Assembly (NCBI GenBank): GCA_047602185.1
Contig: JASGHY010000001.1
Location: forward strand, 4,340,001-4,404,000
From: PMP191F sp047602185
Lineage (GTDB): Bacteria > Bacteroidota > Bacteroidia > Chitinophagales > Chitinophagaceae
Reading direction: 5' to 3'
DNA length: 64,000 bases
The position numbers and the translations under genes are program-made. This document shows, piece after piece, positions 34,618 to 43,403 of the stretch. Each line of letters begins with the position of its first letter. The first letter of the stretch is position 1. The notes beneath the pieces were generated by a model. The model was not told the origin of the DNA and did no database searches. It was given only the letters and a program-made list of their open reading frames with translations.

Positions 34618-36201
34618 ATGAAAACTTTTTACTCTGTACTTCTTCTTATTGCAATTACTATCGGCGCACAGGCACAGGTGCCTGTACTAAGCAGTTACCC
34701 TGCGGCAAGGGCTACTATCTATCTTGATTTTGACGGGCAGTACGTAAAAGGCACCGGCTGGAACTGGGCAGGCCCTATCACTGCACAACCTGCTGCACTT
34801 TCTACTGACGCTATTACTGAGGTCTTCAACCGTGTATCGGAAGATTACCGCATTTTCAATATCAACATCACTACAGATTCCAATCAGTACAACAATGCCC
34901 CGGCGCTACAGAGAGTGCGTATCATCATTACGTCTACCTACTCATGGTATGGCAGTAATGCCGGTGGTGTATCGTATGTAGGCTCCTTTACCTGGGGCGA
35001 TAATACGCCGGGATGGGTATTTGCTCCATTGCTTAGCAATAATCCCAAGTATATAGCAGAAGCAGCATCGCATGAGGCAGGCCATACGCTGGGCTTACAG
35101 CACCAAAGCACTTATGATGATGTATGTGCTATGAAAGAAGAATATTCTACCGGCCGTGGGAACGGGGAAATAGGATGGGCACCCATCATGGGCAAATCCT
35201 ATTCGCGCAACCTTACCACCTGGTATTATGGCCGTAATGTAAAAGGCTGTGATGTATGGCAGGATGATATCAACATCATTGCCAGCGCTACCAACAACTT
35301 CGGTCTGCGTTCAGATGATCATGCCAACAGCCATACTACTGCAACGCCTATCATCTTTTCAGGTCTCGACTTTGAAGCCACTGGCTTAATTAATGACGAA
35401 GGCGACAGGGATGTGTTCAGATTTACCATGAGCACCCCCGGCAATTTCAGGCTGAGTGCTATTCCCCAGAATGTAGGTAGTAGTAATGCCGGCGCCAATG
35501 TAGATATCAAAATAAGTCTGCTGAATCAATATGCAGATACTATTAACCGCTATAATCCAGCTGACCTGCTGAGTGCCGGTATAGACAGCAACCTAAATGT
35601 AGGCACCTATTACCTGGTGGTAGATGGTGTAGGCAATGCCTTCCTGTCCGACTTCAATAGTGTAGGCTACTATTCATTAAGTGGTTCCATTGGTACTACA
35701 TTACCCATCCATCGTTTAACGCTAAGTGGAAAAGTAGCTTCTGGTACACATACGCTGAACTGGGAGTATGAAGCAGATGAAGCGGTAAAACAAACCGAAT
35801 TACAGTATTCAACAGATGGCAGGAACTTTACAGCATTTGCACAGCTATCTTCAGAAGCACGCACTTTTTCATGGAAGCCTGTCAACAACGGTACATTATA
35901 CTACCGTGCACGGGTGATCACTGTTGCAGAAGAAAGATCCTATTACTCCAACATATTGCCATTGCGTGAGGCTACCGGCAGTATTACAATAAACAATACA
36001 CTGGTTACAGATCTCATCACTGTAAACGCAGACAAAGCCTATCAATACCAGTTGCTGGATGGTACAGGCCGGCTGCTGCAACAGGGTAAACTAACCAGTG
36101 GCATTAACCGATTAAGTACCAATACAGTTTCCAAAGGCCTGCTGTTATTACATGTACAGTCAGGCAACGAAAGCCAAACCTGGAAACTAATTAAGCAATA
36201 G
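34618..36201 (+). CDS. Secreted metzincin-type metalloprotease with T9SS tail
   Basis: 527 residues. The signal peptide ends near AQAQ (residue 20). The zinc site HEAGHTLGLQH gives His152, Glu153, His156 and His162, and the Met-turn is at Met191 in PIMGKSY, so this is a metzincin. Residues about 250-350 (DDHANSHTTATPI... DRDVFRFTMSTPGNFRLSA) resemble a pre-peptidase C-terminal domain. The end (LLDGTGRLLQQGKLTSGINRL... WKLIKQ) resembles a T9SS sorting domain, though its YPNP-like start is degenerate. It should act outside the cell on proteins. Confidence 0.87.
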   Translation: MKTFYSVLLLIAITIGAQAQVPVLSSYPAARATIYLDFDGQYVKGTGWNWAGPITAQPAALSTDAITEVFNRVSEDYRIFNINITTDSNQYNNAPALQRVRIIITSTYSWYGSNAGGVSYVGSFTWGDNTPGWVFAPLLSNNPKYIAEAASHEAGHTLGLQHQSTYDDVCAMKEEYSTGRGNGEIGWAPIMGKSYSRNLTTWYYGRNVKGCDVWQDDINIIASATNNFGLRSDDHANSHTTATPIIFSGLDFEATGLINDEGDRDVFRFTMSTPGNFRLSAIPQNVGSSNAGANVDIKISLLNQYADTINRYNPADLLSAGIDSNLNVGTYYLVVDGVGNAFLSDFNSVGYYSLSGSIGTTLPIHRLTLSGKVASGTHTLNWEYEADEAVKQTELQYSTDGRNFTAFAQLSSEARTFSWKPVNNGTLYYRARVITVAEERSYYSNILPLREATGSITINNTLVTDLITVNADKAYQYQLLDGTGRLLQQGKLTSGINRLSTNTVSKGLLLLHVQSGNESQTWKLIKQ

Positions 36202-36226
36202 CAACCCCTGACCCCGCAGACAACCT

Positions 36227-36255
36227 AAAGGGATGGCGTAATGCCGTCCCTTTTT
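36227..36255 (+). terminator. Terminator after the metalloprotease gene
   Basis: AAAGGGATGGC-GTAAT-GCCGTCCCTTT (one mismatch) is followed by TT. Confidence 0.75.
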
Positions 36256-36355
36256 GCTTTACAGACCGGTTAATTAATTGTGATTTAACCCGCTGATACC
36301 CGCCACATTTGGCTATGATGCTGTTTTTAGTTAAATTCGGAAAACCCAATTCACT

Positions 36356-36829
36356 ATGATTTGGAGAAAATTTAATGGCGAACAGCTTGATTTGCCCATT
36401 ATCGAGGCCGTTGAAAAGGCTATTCAACGAGAGACCAGGAAAGGCTACCATCTCAAGGTATGCATTGGTACCGACTCACAGGTAAAAGGTTCCGAAACTG
36501 AATTTGCTACTGTAATTGTTTTTCTGCGTGAAGGACATGGAGGTTTCATGTTCATCCACAACGAAAAAACAAGGCAGCAATACAGCATCAAGGAACGCAT
36601 GCTGGTAGAAGTAGCTAAAAGCATTGAGATTGCTTATGATCTATGCAACCTGTTCAACAAATACGATGTTGACATGGAAGTACATGCGGACATTAATACC
36701 AATCCGCATTTCAAAAGCAATGATGCGTTAAAAGAAGCAATGGGTTATATACTGGGGATGGGCTTTGCCTTCAAAGCCAAACCAGAAGCCTTTGCCAGCA
36801 GCAGTTGTGCCAATAAAGTAGTGAATTAG
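36356..36829 (+). CDS. YkuK/DUF458-like RNase H-fold protein
   Basis: 157 residues. The pattern KVCIGTDSQVKG (about residues 37-48), the VIVFLREGHGGFMF strand and the later VDMEVHADINTN (acidic residues on a strand) match the YkuK family, predicted to have an RNase H-like fold; it is usually annotated only as a ribonuclease H-like YkuK protein. It has no signal peptide and no clear operon partner. The following 120 bp contain low-complexity repeat phrases. Confidence 0.78.
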   Translation: MIWRKFNGEQLDLPIIEAVEKAIQRETRKGYHLKVCIGTDSQVKGSETEFATVIVFLREGHGGFMFIHNEKTRQQYSIKERMLVEVAKSIEIAYDLCNLFNKYDVDMEVHADINTNPHFKSNDALKEAMGYILGMGFAFKAKPEAFASSSCANKVVN

Positions 36830-36952
36830 CGATAGCTGATTTGCGAAAACCCATGAGCTGATCAAAAAGCTGTGTCCGCACGGCTCAGGGAATTGTCTCC
36901 CCTAAAAATTCGCAGTTGGCAGTTGGCAATTTGCAGTTGAACTTCTCAGGCA

Positions 36953-38095
36953 TCAGACTTCTAACTCTTTGTATTTTCCTTCGAAGTTCGATATTCGAAA
37001 TTTGACATTCGATATTTTCGCTTTCCGTACTTCGTACTTCTTATTTCGTACTTGCTTAAGCCTAGTGCCTTTGTCTTTCACTTTCTCATTCCTTATTCCA
37101 AATTCCTCACTTCTAATTCCCCGCTTGAGCTTTGCTCCTTGTCTCTTGCTTTCTTCCGCGTTAAGCGTTAGGCGTTCGACGTTCAGCTTCTTACGCCTTG
37201 TGCCTTGACTCTTGTGCCTTATGTCTTTGTCTTTCACCTCCTCATTTCTAATTCCCCGCTTGAGTTTTGATCCTTGTCTCTTGCTTTCTTCCGCGTTGAG
37301 CGTTGAGCGTTCTGCGTTCAGCTTCTTGCGTTCCGCATTCAGCGTTAAGCGTTCAGCAGCTACGAGACACATAGCTCCTTCCTTCATCGCCACCACTACT
37401 CCCGCAGCGGATTGCTTATAAAACGCAATACCGGTTATCATCGTCATGACCTCACCATCAGGATTACTAATAGCATGACTTAGCTCTATAACACCCGTAG
37501 CTTTCTTATTCAGCGGTAACAGGTCTGTTTGCTGGTGATCCATCTGTGCATTGTTCTTCTGCAATTGCAGAACTGATACACAGGAAAGAATACGAAAATG
37601 TGTAGCGCCCTTAGGTGCACGGATCGTTTTACCCGGCACAAAAGATGGAATGGTAACAGACGCTTTTCCCGAAGAGGTATCCATAGTAGTAGCCGGGATC
37701 AAGGGCAATACCTCGTACAAGCTACATTGCTGGTTTAGCTCAAAACCTTTCAGCAACGACAGGTCACCGGCTGTTAATTCCCTGGTGCCTTTCGCATGGA
37801 GTGTATCAGACTTGATCACTTTATCAAAGGCAGAACTCATTTTACCGGAGATCATACCGAAAGGCACGATGTCACTCAAAGGAGCCAGTGTCCAGCGCAG
37901 GAGTTTCGCGGCCCTGCTGGCTTTGCCAAATTCAGCGGCATGGGCCCGGCTACCGGCAAAAGCCTTGTCTTTCCGGAAGCGTTTGGCAGTAAGATTACTC
38001 TTACTGCGTGCCACCAGTTTATCACCGTATTTGCAAAACGTTATATTCCCTATAGTGCCTTCAAATATTTTCAGGTCTTTATTATAAATAGCCAT
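36953..38095 (-). CDS. Bacteroidota hypothetical protein with a repeat-derived C-terminal third
   Basis: 380 residues from MAIYNKDLKIFEGTIG. The N-terminal region (GNITFCKYGDKLVARSKSN... KDKAFAGSRAHAAEFGKASR) belongs to a hypothetical protein family I have no name for; residues 1-250 look like a normal folded protein. From about residue 252 the sequence becomes highly charged and repetitive: two copies of KKLNAERSTLNAEESKRQG, 135 bp apart, then KVRNKKYEVRK-like and KISNVKFRISNFEGK phrases. The DNA of this part is the same modular repeat found non-coding at 14.6 kb and 44.1 kb. The stop has probably been lost by insertion or read-through into repeat DNA. Confidence 0.7.
   Translation of the reverse strand: MAIYNKDLKIFEGTIGNITFCKYGDKLVARSKSNLTAKRFRKDKAFAGSRAHAAEFGKASRAAKLLRWTLAPLSDIVPFGMISGKMSSAFDKVIKSDTLHAKGTRELTAGDLSLLKGFELNQQCSLYEVLPLIPATTMDTSSGKASVTIPSFVPGKTIRAPKGATHFRILSCVSVLQLQKNNAQMDHQQTDLLPLNKKATGVIELSHAISNPDGEVMTMITGIAFYKQSAAGVVVAMKEGAMCLVAAERLTLNAERKKLNAERSTLNAEESKRQGSKLKRGIRNEEVKDKDIRHKSQGTRRKKLNVERLTLNAEESKRQGAKLKRGIRSEEFGIRNEKVKDKGTRLKQVRNKKYEVRKAKISNVKFRISNFEGKYKELEV
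37150..37345. repeat. Two 135-bp copies of a modular repeat inside a reading frame
   Basis: TTCTTCCGCGTT starts at 37151 and again at 37286. Each copy carries GTCTCTTGCTTTCTTCCGCG followed by AGCGTT-rich runs. The period of 45 codons keeps the frame open. Further phrases of the family extend from 36908 to 37060. Confidence 0.75.
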
Positions 38096-38174
38096 AACAA
38101 TCGTTATTAGTATAAGCATATATGTACTATGGCAAAAGGCTTTCAGATTCTTAACAAAATCACAAATAAAAAAT

Positions 38175-38277
38175 CAACGTCATTGAATTAAGTGGCAGGT
38201 GAAGACACCAGCCACGGAGCGTTCCCCGGCGGGTGTCCCCACCCGCCGGAATGAGTGTTCTTAATTTAATGACATTG
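38175..38277. repeat. Cloverleaf-type palindromic element, copy B (103 bp)
   Basis: Same length as copy A with about 13 differences. Ends CAACGTCATTGAATTAAG and CTTAATTTAATGACATTG pair with one mismatch and one G-T pair. The hairpin CCGGCGGGTG...CCACCCGCCGG is unchanged. Position 8 of the outer stem is A-T here and G-C in copy A, a compensatory change. It lies in a 563-bp gap without genes (38096-38658). Confidence 0.85.
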
Positions 38278-38609
38278 AATCAGCTATTGTATTATAGGAC
38301 ACTCATTGGGGATAGTACCCAACACCAACCTGTAGTAAATTGAATTACATGTACTTCAACATCTCTGCATCACCCAATTCCGCTATTCCAAAATACCCTT
38401 CTGAGCCGGTTCAGCTATGCACCAGCTACCGGTATACACCGGGGATACTCTGGGTATACTCAATACCAAGTCCGGCTTATGTACCTGTTTGGTGTTAGCC
38501 AGTCCCGAAGGAAACAAGAAGTAAATAAGAATGAAACAAGAAGAAGGTATAGCCGGGGGAAGAACGATGGTAGTAGTAACCGGCCCATTGCAGCACTGAG
38601 CAGCTAATA

Positions 38610-38635
38610 CCGGTATTATTCCACGATAATACCGG
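38610..38635. terminator. Hairpin downstream of engB
   Basis: CCGGTATTAT-TCCACG-ATAATACCGG has a perfect 10-bp stem, 24 bp beyond the engB stop on the minus strand. It lacks a T run, so it may be a processing or stability element. Bases 38278-38609 show repeated ACCGGTAT-like words and no credible gene. Confidence 0.5.
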
Positions 38636-38658
38636 CACTGCGGTATAGTATAACAAAG

Positions 38659-39291
38659 TTAGCCAATCTGTACGTTCGCATTGGTTTCTTCAATAAACTG
38701 CAGCATTTTATCTCTTCCCATTTTTTTAATGGCACTGGTCACAAAATGACGGGGAAGAAACTGCCATGTTTTACGCATAGCATCCAGGAAGGCTTTTATA
38801 TTTTTAGCTACTTCACGCTGTGTTTCTTTATCAGCTTTGGTAAATACCAGGCAAAAAGGAATATTCCATTCGCCTAACTGGTCTACAAATTCAAGATCTA
38901 TTTTCTGGGGGCTATGGCGGCTATCGAGCAACACGAAAACATTCACCAGGTTTTCACGCTTGCGCAGGTAGTTTTCAATCATCTGTTCCCATCCGCGACG
39001 CTGGCTTTGCGATACTTTGGCAAAACCATAGCCGGGCAGATCGACGAGATACCATTTATCGGAGTTTTTACCACTGGCAGGCATGCTTTCAATGGTAAAA
39101 TGGTTGATCATTTGTGTTTTACCCGGAGAACCAGAGGTTTTAGCCAGTTTCTGGTTATCGCACAGCATGTTGATCAGGGAGGATTTACCCACATTACTGC
39201 GGCCAATAAAAGCATATTCCGGCCGGTCGGCTACAGGACATTTGGTATAATCCGGGCTGCTGATAAGATACTGCGCTGTTTTGATGATCAT
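38659..39291 (-). CDS. engB: Ribosome biogenesis GTPase EngB (YsxC/YihA)
   Basis: 210 residues from MIIKTAQYLISSPDYTKCP. The G1 motif GRSNVGKSS is at 30-38, G3 is DLPGYGF, G4 is TKAD, and a threonine for G2 lies in KTSGSPGKTQ. It is an essential GTPase for large ribosomal subunit assembly. The length is normal. The upstream in-frame ATG, six codons earlier, is less likely. It is isolated from its neighbours. Confidence 0.96.
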   Translation of the reverse strand: MIIKTAQYLISSPDYTKCPVADRPEYAFIGRSNVGKSSLINMLCDNQKLAKTSGSPGKTQMINHFTIESMPASGKNSDKWYLVDLPGYGFAKVSQSQRRGWEQMIENYLRKRENLVNVFVLLDSRHSPQKIDLEFVDQLGEWNIPFCLVFTKADKETQREVAKNIKAFLDAMRKTWQFLPRHFVTSAIKKMGRDKMLQFIEETNANVQIG

Positions 39292-39424
39292 GGGTGCAAG
39301 ATACGGCAAAGGCAGGAACCAGTTCCGGGTTCAGGGGTACAGGCCAAAGCAATATATGATGAACAGAGTTATACAGTACAAGTGTGCGACGCAACAGTAG
39401 CTGAGCATAGCAATAGCGTTGATA

Positions 39425-39454
39425 TAAAAAAGCCCGGACCTCATGGCCCGGGCT
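39425..39454 (-). terminator. Terminator after the NHL-repeat lipoprotein gene
   Basis: On the minus strand AGCCCGG...CCGGGCT with a 10-nt loop is followed by TTTTTTATATC. Confidence 0.82.
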
Positions 39455-39477
39455 ATCTGATACAGGAGTACGATGGC

Positions 39478-41688
39478 TTATTGCGCCCAACGCTGCACCC
39501 TGTTATTGAACTTGTCGCTGATATAAATGTATCCTTCATCGTCTACTACTACTCCCGAAGGAGTATCCAACTGGTTAGCAGCGCTACCCTTTCCGTTTCC
39601 TCCGGCTACAACCACTCCCACATCGGAACCTGCTGTCCATTTCTGTACACGATGGTTATACTGATCTGCTGTATAGAGATTACCATTTTTATCTACGCAC
39701 ATAGAATATACAGCACCCGGGTGGCTGGTAGTACTGCCGAGCCCTTTATTACCGGCAAACACCGTAAGACCGGTAGCAGCCGTCCATTTTAATATTTTAT
39801 AATTATCCAGTTCAAACAGGTACAGAGCCCCTTTATTATCTCCGCAGATTGCAGAAACATATCCACCTACGGTAGTTCCAACAATTGTTACAGCACCAGT
39901 AACGCCAGGTGTCCATTTCTGAACGCGTGAGTTAGAAGCATCCATTACATAAATACTGCCCGAAGCATCACGCCAGATATCGGAGGCTCCTGATAACTGA
40001 TTATAGGCACTTCCGCTGGTCTCCGTTCCCAGCACACGTACGGGCTGGGTTGCCCCTGGTGCAAACTTTTCCAGTGCAGCAGGATATTCTACATTCAGCA
40101 CATAGACATTACCATCGTTATCGCCAGCTACGCTGTTGGGTTGCAAGTGACGATCCCATACCCCTATACCATAGTCTGCCACCACAGTAGTTCCCGTAGT
40201 AGCACCTTTAGCCCATTTCTGAACACGGCCATTACCATAATCTGCAATTAAAAGGCTCCCGTCTTTATCCAGCCATATACCTCTTGGGCCTGGTATCTGG
40301 TTGGCTCCCGTACCAATACCATTGCCACCAGCTACAGTAACACCAGCCAGTGCAGGTTTAAATACAGCGTTTATTTTCTGCGTAATACTAATGCCCAACT
40401 GCACATCGGTGTACACGGCATCAAATGTGAACGCTCTGTCGGCAGTAAGCGTACTGCTGGTAGCCTTCAGTGTAAGTGTGGTGTCATTGGCCGTTGCACT
40501 TACCTGTATGGCGGCATCTGATACATTTTTTATCTGCAGCTTGCTGCCTGCCATCGGGTAAGTAATATAGGAGGCTGCTGTTTTGATAGGATTGCTGTAA
40601 GAAGGTAAAGAGGGTCCGGCTCCGAGGAACCATGCTTTTACTTTATTGTAAGCTGTTAAAACATCTGTGTACAGTTTTCCGAAGCTCTTTTCTGCTTTAA
40701 ACACATCAGCGATAATAGTATTTGAAGAACCGCCGTCTGCAATAATAAGATTGCGATATGATGCACGGAAAGAAACGTTTTTGGCAACATCTTTATACAG
40801 GTTCAGTTCCAGGCTCTCTATCCTGTTGCCAAGATCCAGCAACTTTTCTATCAATCCTTTCAACCCGGCAATTTCTTCTACCTTACTCAATGCATCCATA
40901 AGGTAAACACCACCGGCTACAAATGAACCAAAGGCCATCAATTTCGTAAGCAGGTCAGGACTGGGTATATACGACAAACCTACACCGATCCCTAAAAAGG
41001 CAATGGTTTTGGTAACACTGTTTCGGAAACCTGTAGCTACTGTAAGCAAACGAAGGCTGGGATCAAACGTAAGCGCTTCCTGTCGTTGATAGTGTGCACT
41101 GTTCAGCTCATCCAGCACAAACTGTGAAGGATCAGGCATATTGTTCTGCAGAAAATAAGCCAGCTCTGTTTGCTGTGCCGTAGTCAAACTATTGAAATTA
41201 TCTGCAATGGTTTTCTGCAGGTATTTCAATACATCATTATAGCCGGCATTGAAATGAATAACAGGGTTATTTACCTGTGCTTGAAATGCTGCAACAACAG
41301 CATCTATTTTACTACTGAAAGCAGCCTGTACATCTGCCGGTTTAGTAATAGCGGTATAAGGTTTAATGGTGATATCTGATCTTTTATCTGCACCGATGGG
41401 AGCGAAATTAATCGTTGCCGTTCCGGCAGGTAATACTGGCATAACAAAGATCACCTGGTTACTGTCGTTTGTGTACACAGTAACTGCTGCGCCATTTACA
41501 AGAATGGTATTGCCAGCGGAAAGATTGGGAGTAAAATTAGCCTGAGCAACAACAATCTGCCCGGGCAGCGCTTCTGTATTTACTAATGAAACATTGTTGG
41601 TACTGACAGTCTCAGCATTGTCTTTATTTTTATTACAAGCCGTAATAAAAAAAACTAATGTCAGAAATAAGGTAAGCCGGTCTCGCAT
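39478..41688 (-). CDS. Large lipoprotein with IPT-like domain and NHL-repeat propeller
   Basis: 736 residues. The signal peptide MRDRLTLFLTLVFFITAC ends in a lipobox-like cysteine. Residues about 30-115 look like an IPT/TIG immunoglobulin-like domain (ALPGQIVVAQANFTPNLSAGNTILVNG). Residues about 115-370 are mostly helical and unrecognised. Residues about 450-736 hold six NHL-type blades (GIWLDKDGSLLIADYGNGRVQKW, GVVVDDEGYIYISDKFNNRVQRW). It is probably a surface- or periplasm-facing binding protein. A promoter with an inverted repeat lies upstream. Confidence 0.87.
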   Translation of the reverse strand: MRDRLTLFLTLVFFITACNKNKDNAETVSTNNVSLVNTEALPGQIVVAQANFTPNLSAGNTILVNGAAVTVYTNDSNQVIFVMPVLPAGTATINFAPIGADKRSDITIKPYTAITKPADVQAAFSSKIDAVVAAFQAQVNNPVIHFNAGYNDVLKYLQKTIADNFNSLTTAQQTELAYFLQNNMPDPSQFVLDELNSAHYQRQEALTFDPSLRLLTVATGFRNSVTKTIAFLGIGVGLSYIPSPDLLTKLMAFGSFVAGGVYLMDALSKVEEIAGLKGLIEKLLDLGNRIESLELNLYKDVAKNVSFRASYRNLIIADGGSSNTIIADVFKAEKSFGKLYTDVLTAYNKVKAWFLGAGPSLPSYSNPIKTAASYITYPMAGSKLQIKNVSDAAIQVSATANDTTLTLKATSSTLTADRAFTFDAVYTDVQLGISITQKINAVFKPALAGVTVAGGNGIGTGANQIPGPRGIWLDKDGSLLIADYGNGRVQKWAKGATTGTTVVADYGIGVWDRHLQPNSVAGDNDGNVYVLNVEYPAALEKFAPGATQPVRVLGTETSGSAYNQLSGASDIWRDASGSIYVMDASNSRVQKWTPGVTGAVTIVGTTVGGYVSAICGDNKGALYLFELDNYKILKWTAATGLTVFAGNKGLGSTTSHPGAVYSMCVDKNGNLYTADQYNHRVQKWTAGSDVGVVVAGGNGKGSAANQLDTPSGVVVDDEGYIYISDKFNNRVQRWAQ

Positions 41689-41727
41689 AAAAAGGGTTTA
41701 AGAGCGTTAACACAATAATTCACGGTG

Positions 41728-41758
41728 CAAAATTATCCTGGCATTAAAGCCAGGTCAA
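41728..41758 (-). promoter_or_regulatory. Promoter with internal inverted repeat upstream of the NHL lipoprotein gene
   Basis: On the minus strand TTG (41756-41758) and TAATTTTG (41728-41735) are 20 bp apart. Between them CCTGGC-ATTAAA-GCCAGG (41737-41754) is a perfect inverted repeat, well placed to be an operator. Confidence 0.65.
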
Positions 41759-41857
41759 TACTCATTAACCGGTAATTTTTTAATAGTGGCGCGGGGGCTA
41801 CAGCTATTAAATTTTTATTTTCGCTATACGCGGCAGTAACTCTTTATAGTTGATAAT

Positions 41858-42622
41858 ATGAAGATGATCATCTCGGAAGAAGCAAAAAAGATCTGGTCGA
41901 AAATTGCAAAGGATGGACAAATAGAAGAAAAGATCCCTGCGTTTGAGATACATAAGAAGATCCTCAATATTTTTCATGTTGGTGATTTTTATTATTTCAT
42001 TTTCGATGTTAAAAATTCAGGCTTTGAATACATAAGTCCTGAAATGAATACATTGCTCGGCTATCCGCCTTCAGCAATGAGTATTGATTTTTTTCTTTCT
42101 TCTATTCACCCGGAAGACCAACCCTGGTTCCTTAATTTTGAAAATGCATTGCATAAGTTTTTCCGGACACTGCCTATAGAAAAAATACCCGATTACAAAG
42201 TGCGGTATGATTTCCGTTTTAAAACCAGGGAGAAAGGATATATCCGCATTCTGCACCAGCTAGTGATCTTACAAAATGACGAAAAGGGCAACCTGCTGCG
42301 CTCACTGGGAATACATACTGACATTACTCACCTGAAGTCGGCCGGTAAGCCCGTACTATCTTTTATAGGCATGAACAACGAGCCCAGCTATATCAATGTG
42401 GATGCTGAAAAAGTGTTCAAGCCCTCAAAAGATGTGTTGAGCAACAGGGAGAAAGAAATACTCAGGGAGTTAATCAATGGCAACCAGAGCAAAGAGATTG
42501 CGGCCAACTTAAATATCAGCCGTGAAACAGTGGATAAACACCGCAGGAATATGATGACGAAAACGGGTGTAAGCACCAGCTCCCAGTTAATAGCCCAGGC
42601 AATTCGCGAAGGCTGGATATAA
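41858..42622 (+). CDS. PAS-LuxR type transcriptional regulator
   Basis: 254 residues. Residues about 40-160 form a PAS fold (FIFDVKNSGFEYISPEMNTLLGYPPS... FRFKTREKGYIRILHQ... GIHTDITHLK, PAS plus PAC). Residues about 190-252 are the LuxR/FixJ helix-turn-helix (LSNREKEILRELINGNQSKEIAANLNISRETVDKHRRNM). There is no receiver domain, so it probably senses a ligand or redox state directly. The target is unknown; it lies 28 bp ahead of ubiE, whose own -7 element overlaps its 3' flank. Confidence 0.9.
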   Translation: MKMIISEEAKKIWSKIAKDGQIEEKIPAFEIHKKILNIFHVGDFYYFIFDVKNSGFEYISPEMNTLLGYPPSAMSIDFFLSSIHPEDQPWFLNFENALHKFFRTLPIEKIPDYKVRYDFRFKTREKGYIRILHQLVILQNDEKGNLLRSLGIHTDITHLKSAGKPVLSFIGMNNEPSYINVDAEKVFKPSKDVLSNREKEILRELINGNQSKEIAANLNISRETVDKHRRNMMTKTGVSTSSQLIAQAIREGWI

Positions 42623-42634
42623 TACGCCTTTCAC

Positions 42635-42642
42635 TATCTTTG
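42635..42642 (+). promoter_or_regulatory. Putative -7 element of ubiE-porT
   Basis: TATCTTTG followed by CCGCCTCT and the ATG at 42651, a very short leader. No TTG is found at the usual distance. Confidence 0.5.
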
Positions 42643-42650
42643 CCGCCTCT

Positions 42651-43403
42651 ATGTCAAAATATTCACACGATACGATTGTACCTTTTGATGGGTCGGGGCA
42701 GAGCAAGAAACAGCAGGTGGCCAATATGTTTGACCAGATTGCCTTCCGTTACGACTTTCTGAACCGCTTTCTTTCAGGCGGGATCGATATTTACTGGCGT
42801 AAAAGGGCTATTAAGGAATTACGGGAGATAAACCCCCAGCTGGTACTGGATGTAGCTACCGGCACTGGCGACCTTGCCATTACCACTTACAAGTATTTGC
42901 AGCCCAAAAAGATAGTTGGCATAGATATTTCAGAGAAGATGCTCGAAATAGGTCGCCAGAAGGTAGATAAACTATTGTTAAATAATCATATAGAGCTACA
43001 AAGTGGCGACAGCGAAGCAATAAATTTCCCGGATAATACGTTTGATGCGATTACCGTTGCTTTTGGGGTGCGCAACTTCGAAAGCCTGGAAAAAGGATTA
43101 GGTGAAATGTACCGTACCCTGAAGCCTGGTGGTAAAGTGATGGTGCTGGAGTTTTCAAAACCCCGCAGGGTGTGGTTCAAAGGGTTATACAATTTCTATA
43201 TGAATATCGTTGCGCCGGGAGCCGGGCAGCTGGTATCAAAGAACAAAGAAGCATATCAATATTTAAATAAATCAGTAAAAGCATTTCCTGAAGGCGAAAC
43301 ATTTCTACACATTTTACAACAAGTTGGGTTTACTGAAACCACACTAAAACGCTTGAGTTTAGGAATATGTACAATCTATTGTGGCAGAAAAAGAACCGGT
43401 TAG
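42651..43403 (+). CDS. ubiE: Demethylmenaquinone/ubiquinone methyltransferase
   Basis: 250 residues. Motif I VLDVATGTGDLA is at 66-76, GIDISEKMLEIGRQK binds SAM, and the family signatures YDFLNRFLSGGIDIYWR and FPEGETFLHILQQVGF are present. It methylates demethylmenaquinone to menaquinone, the main quinone of this phylum. The end overlaps porT by 37 bp, so the two are translationally linked. Confidence 0.95.
   Translation: MSKYSHDTIVPFDGSGQSKKQQVANMFDQIAFRYDFLNRFLSGGIDIYWRKRAIKELREINPQLVLDVATGTGDLAITTYKYLQPKKIVGIDISEKMLEIGRQKVDKLLLNNHIELQSGDSEAINFPDNTFDAITVAFGVRNFESLEKGLGEMYRTLKPGGKVMVLEFSKPRRVWFKGLYNFYMNIVAPGAGQLVSKNKEAYQYLNKSVKAFPEGETFLHILQQVGFTETTLKRLSLGICTIYCGRKRTG

Noticed and set aside
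38417..38525. 35-codon frame in the gap between the repeat-tailed gene and engB
   Set aside because: It is short, has no similarity I recognise and no supporting context.
38914..39792. 292-codon plus-strand frame
   Set aside because: It lies antisense to engB and the end of the NHL lipoprotein gene, both well supported, and has no recognisable protein features.
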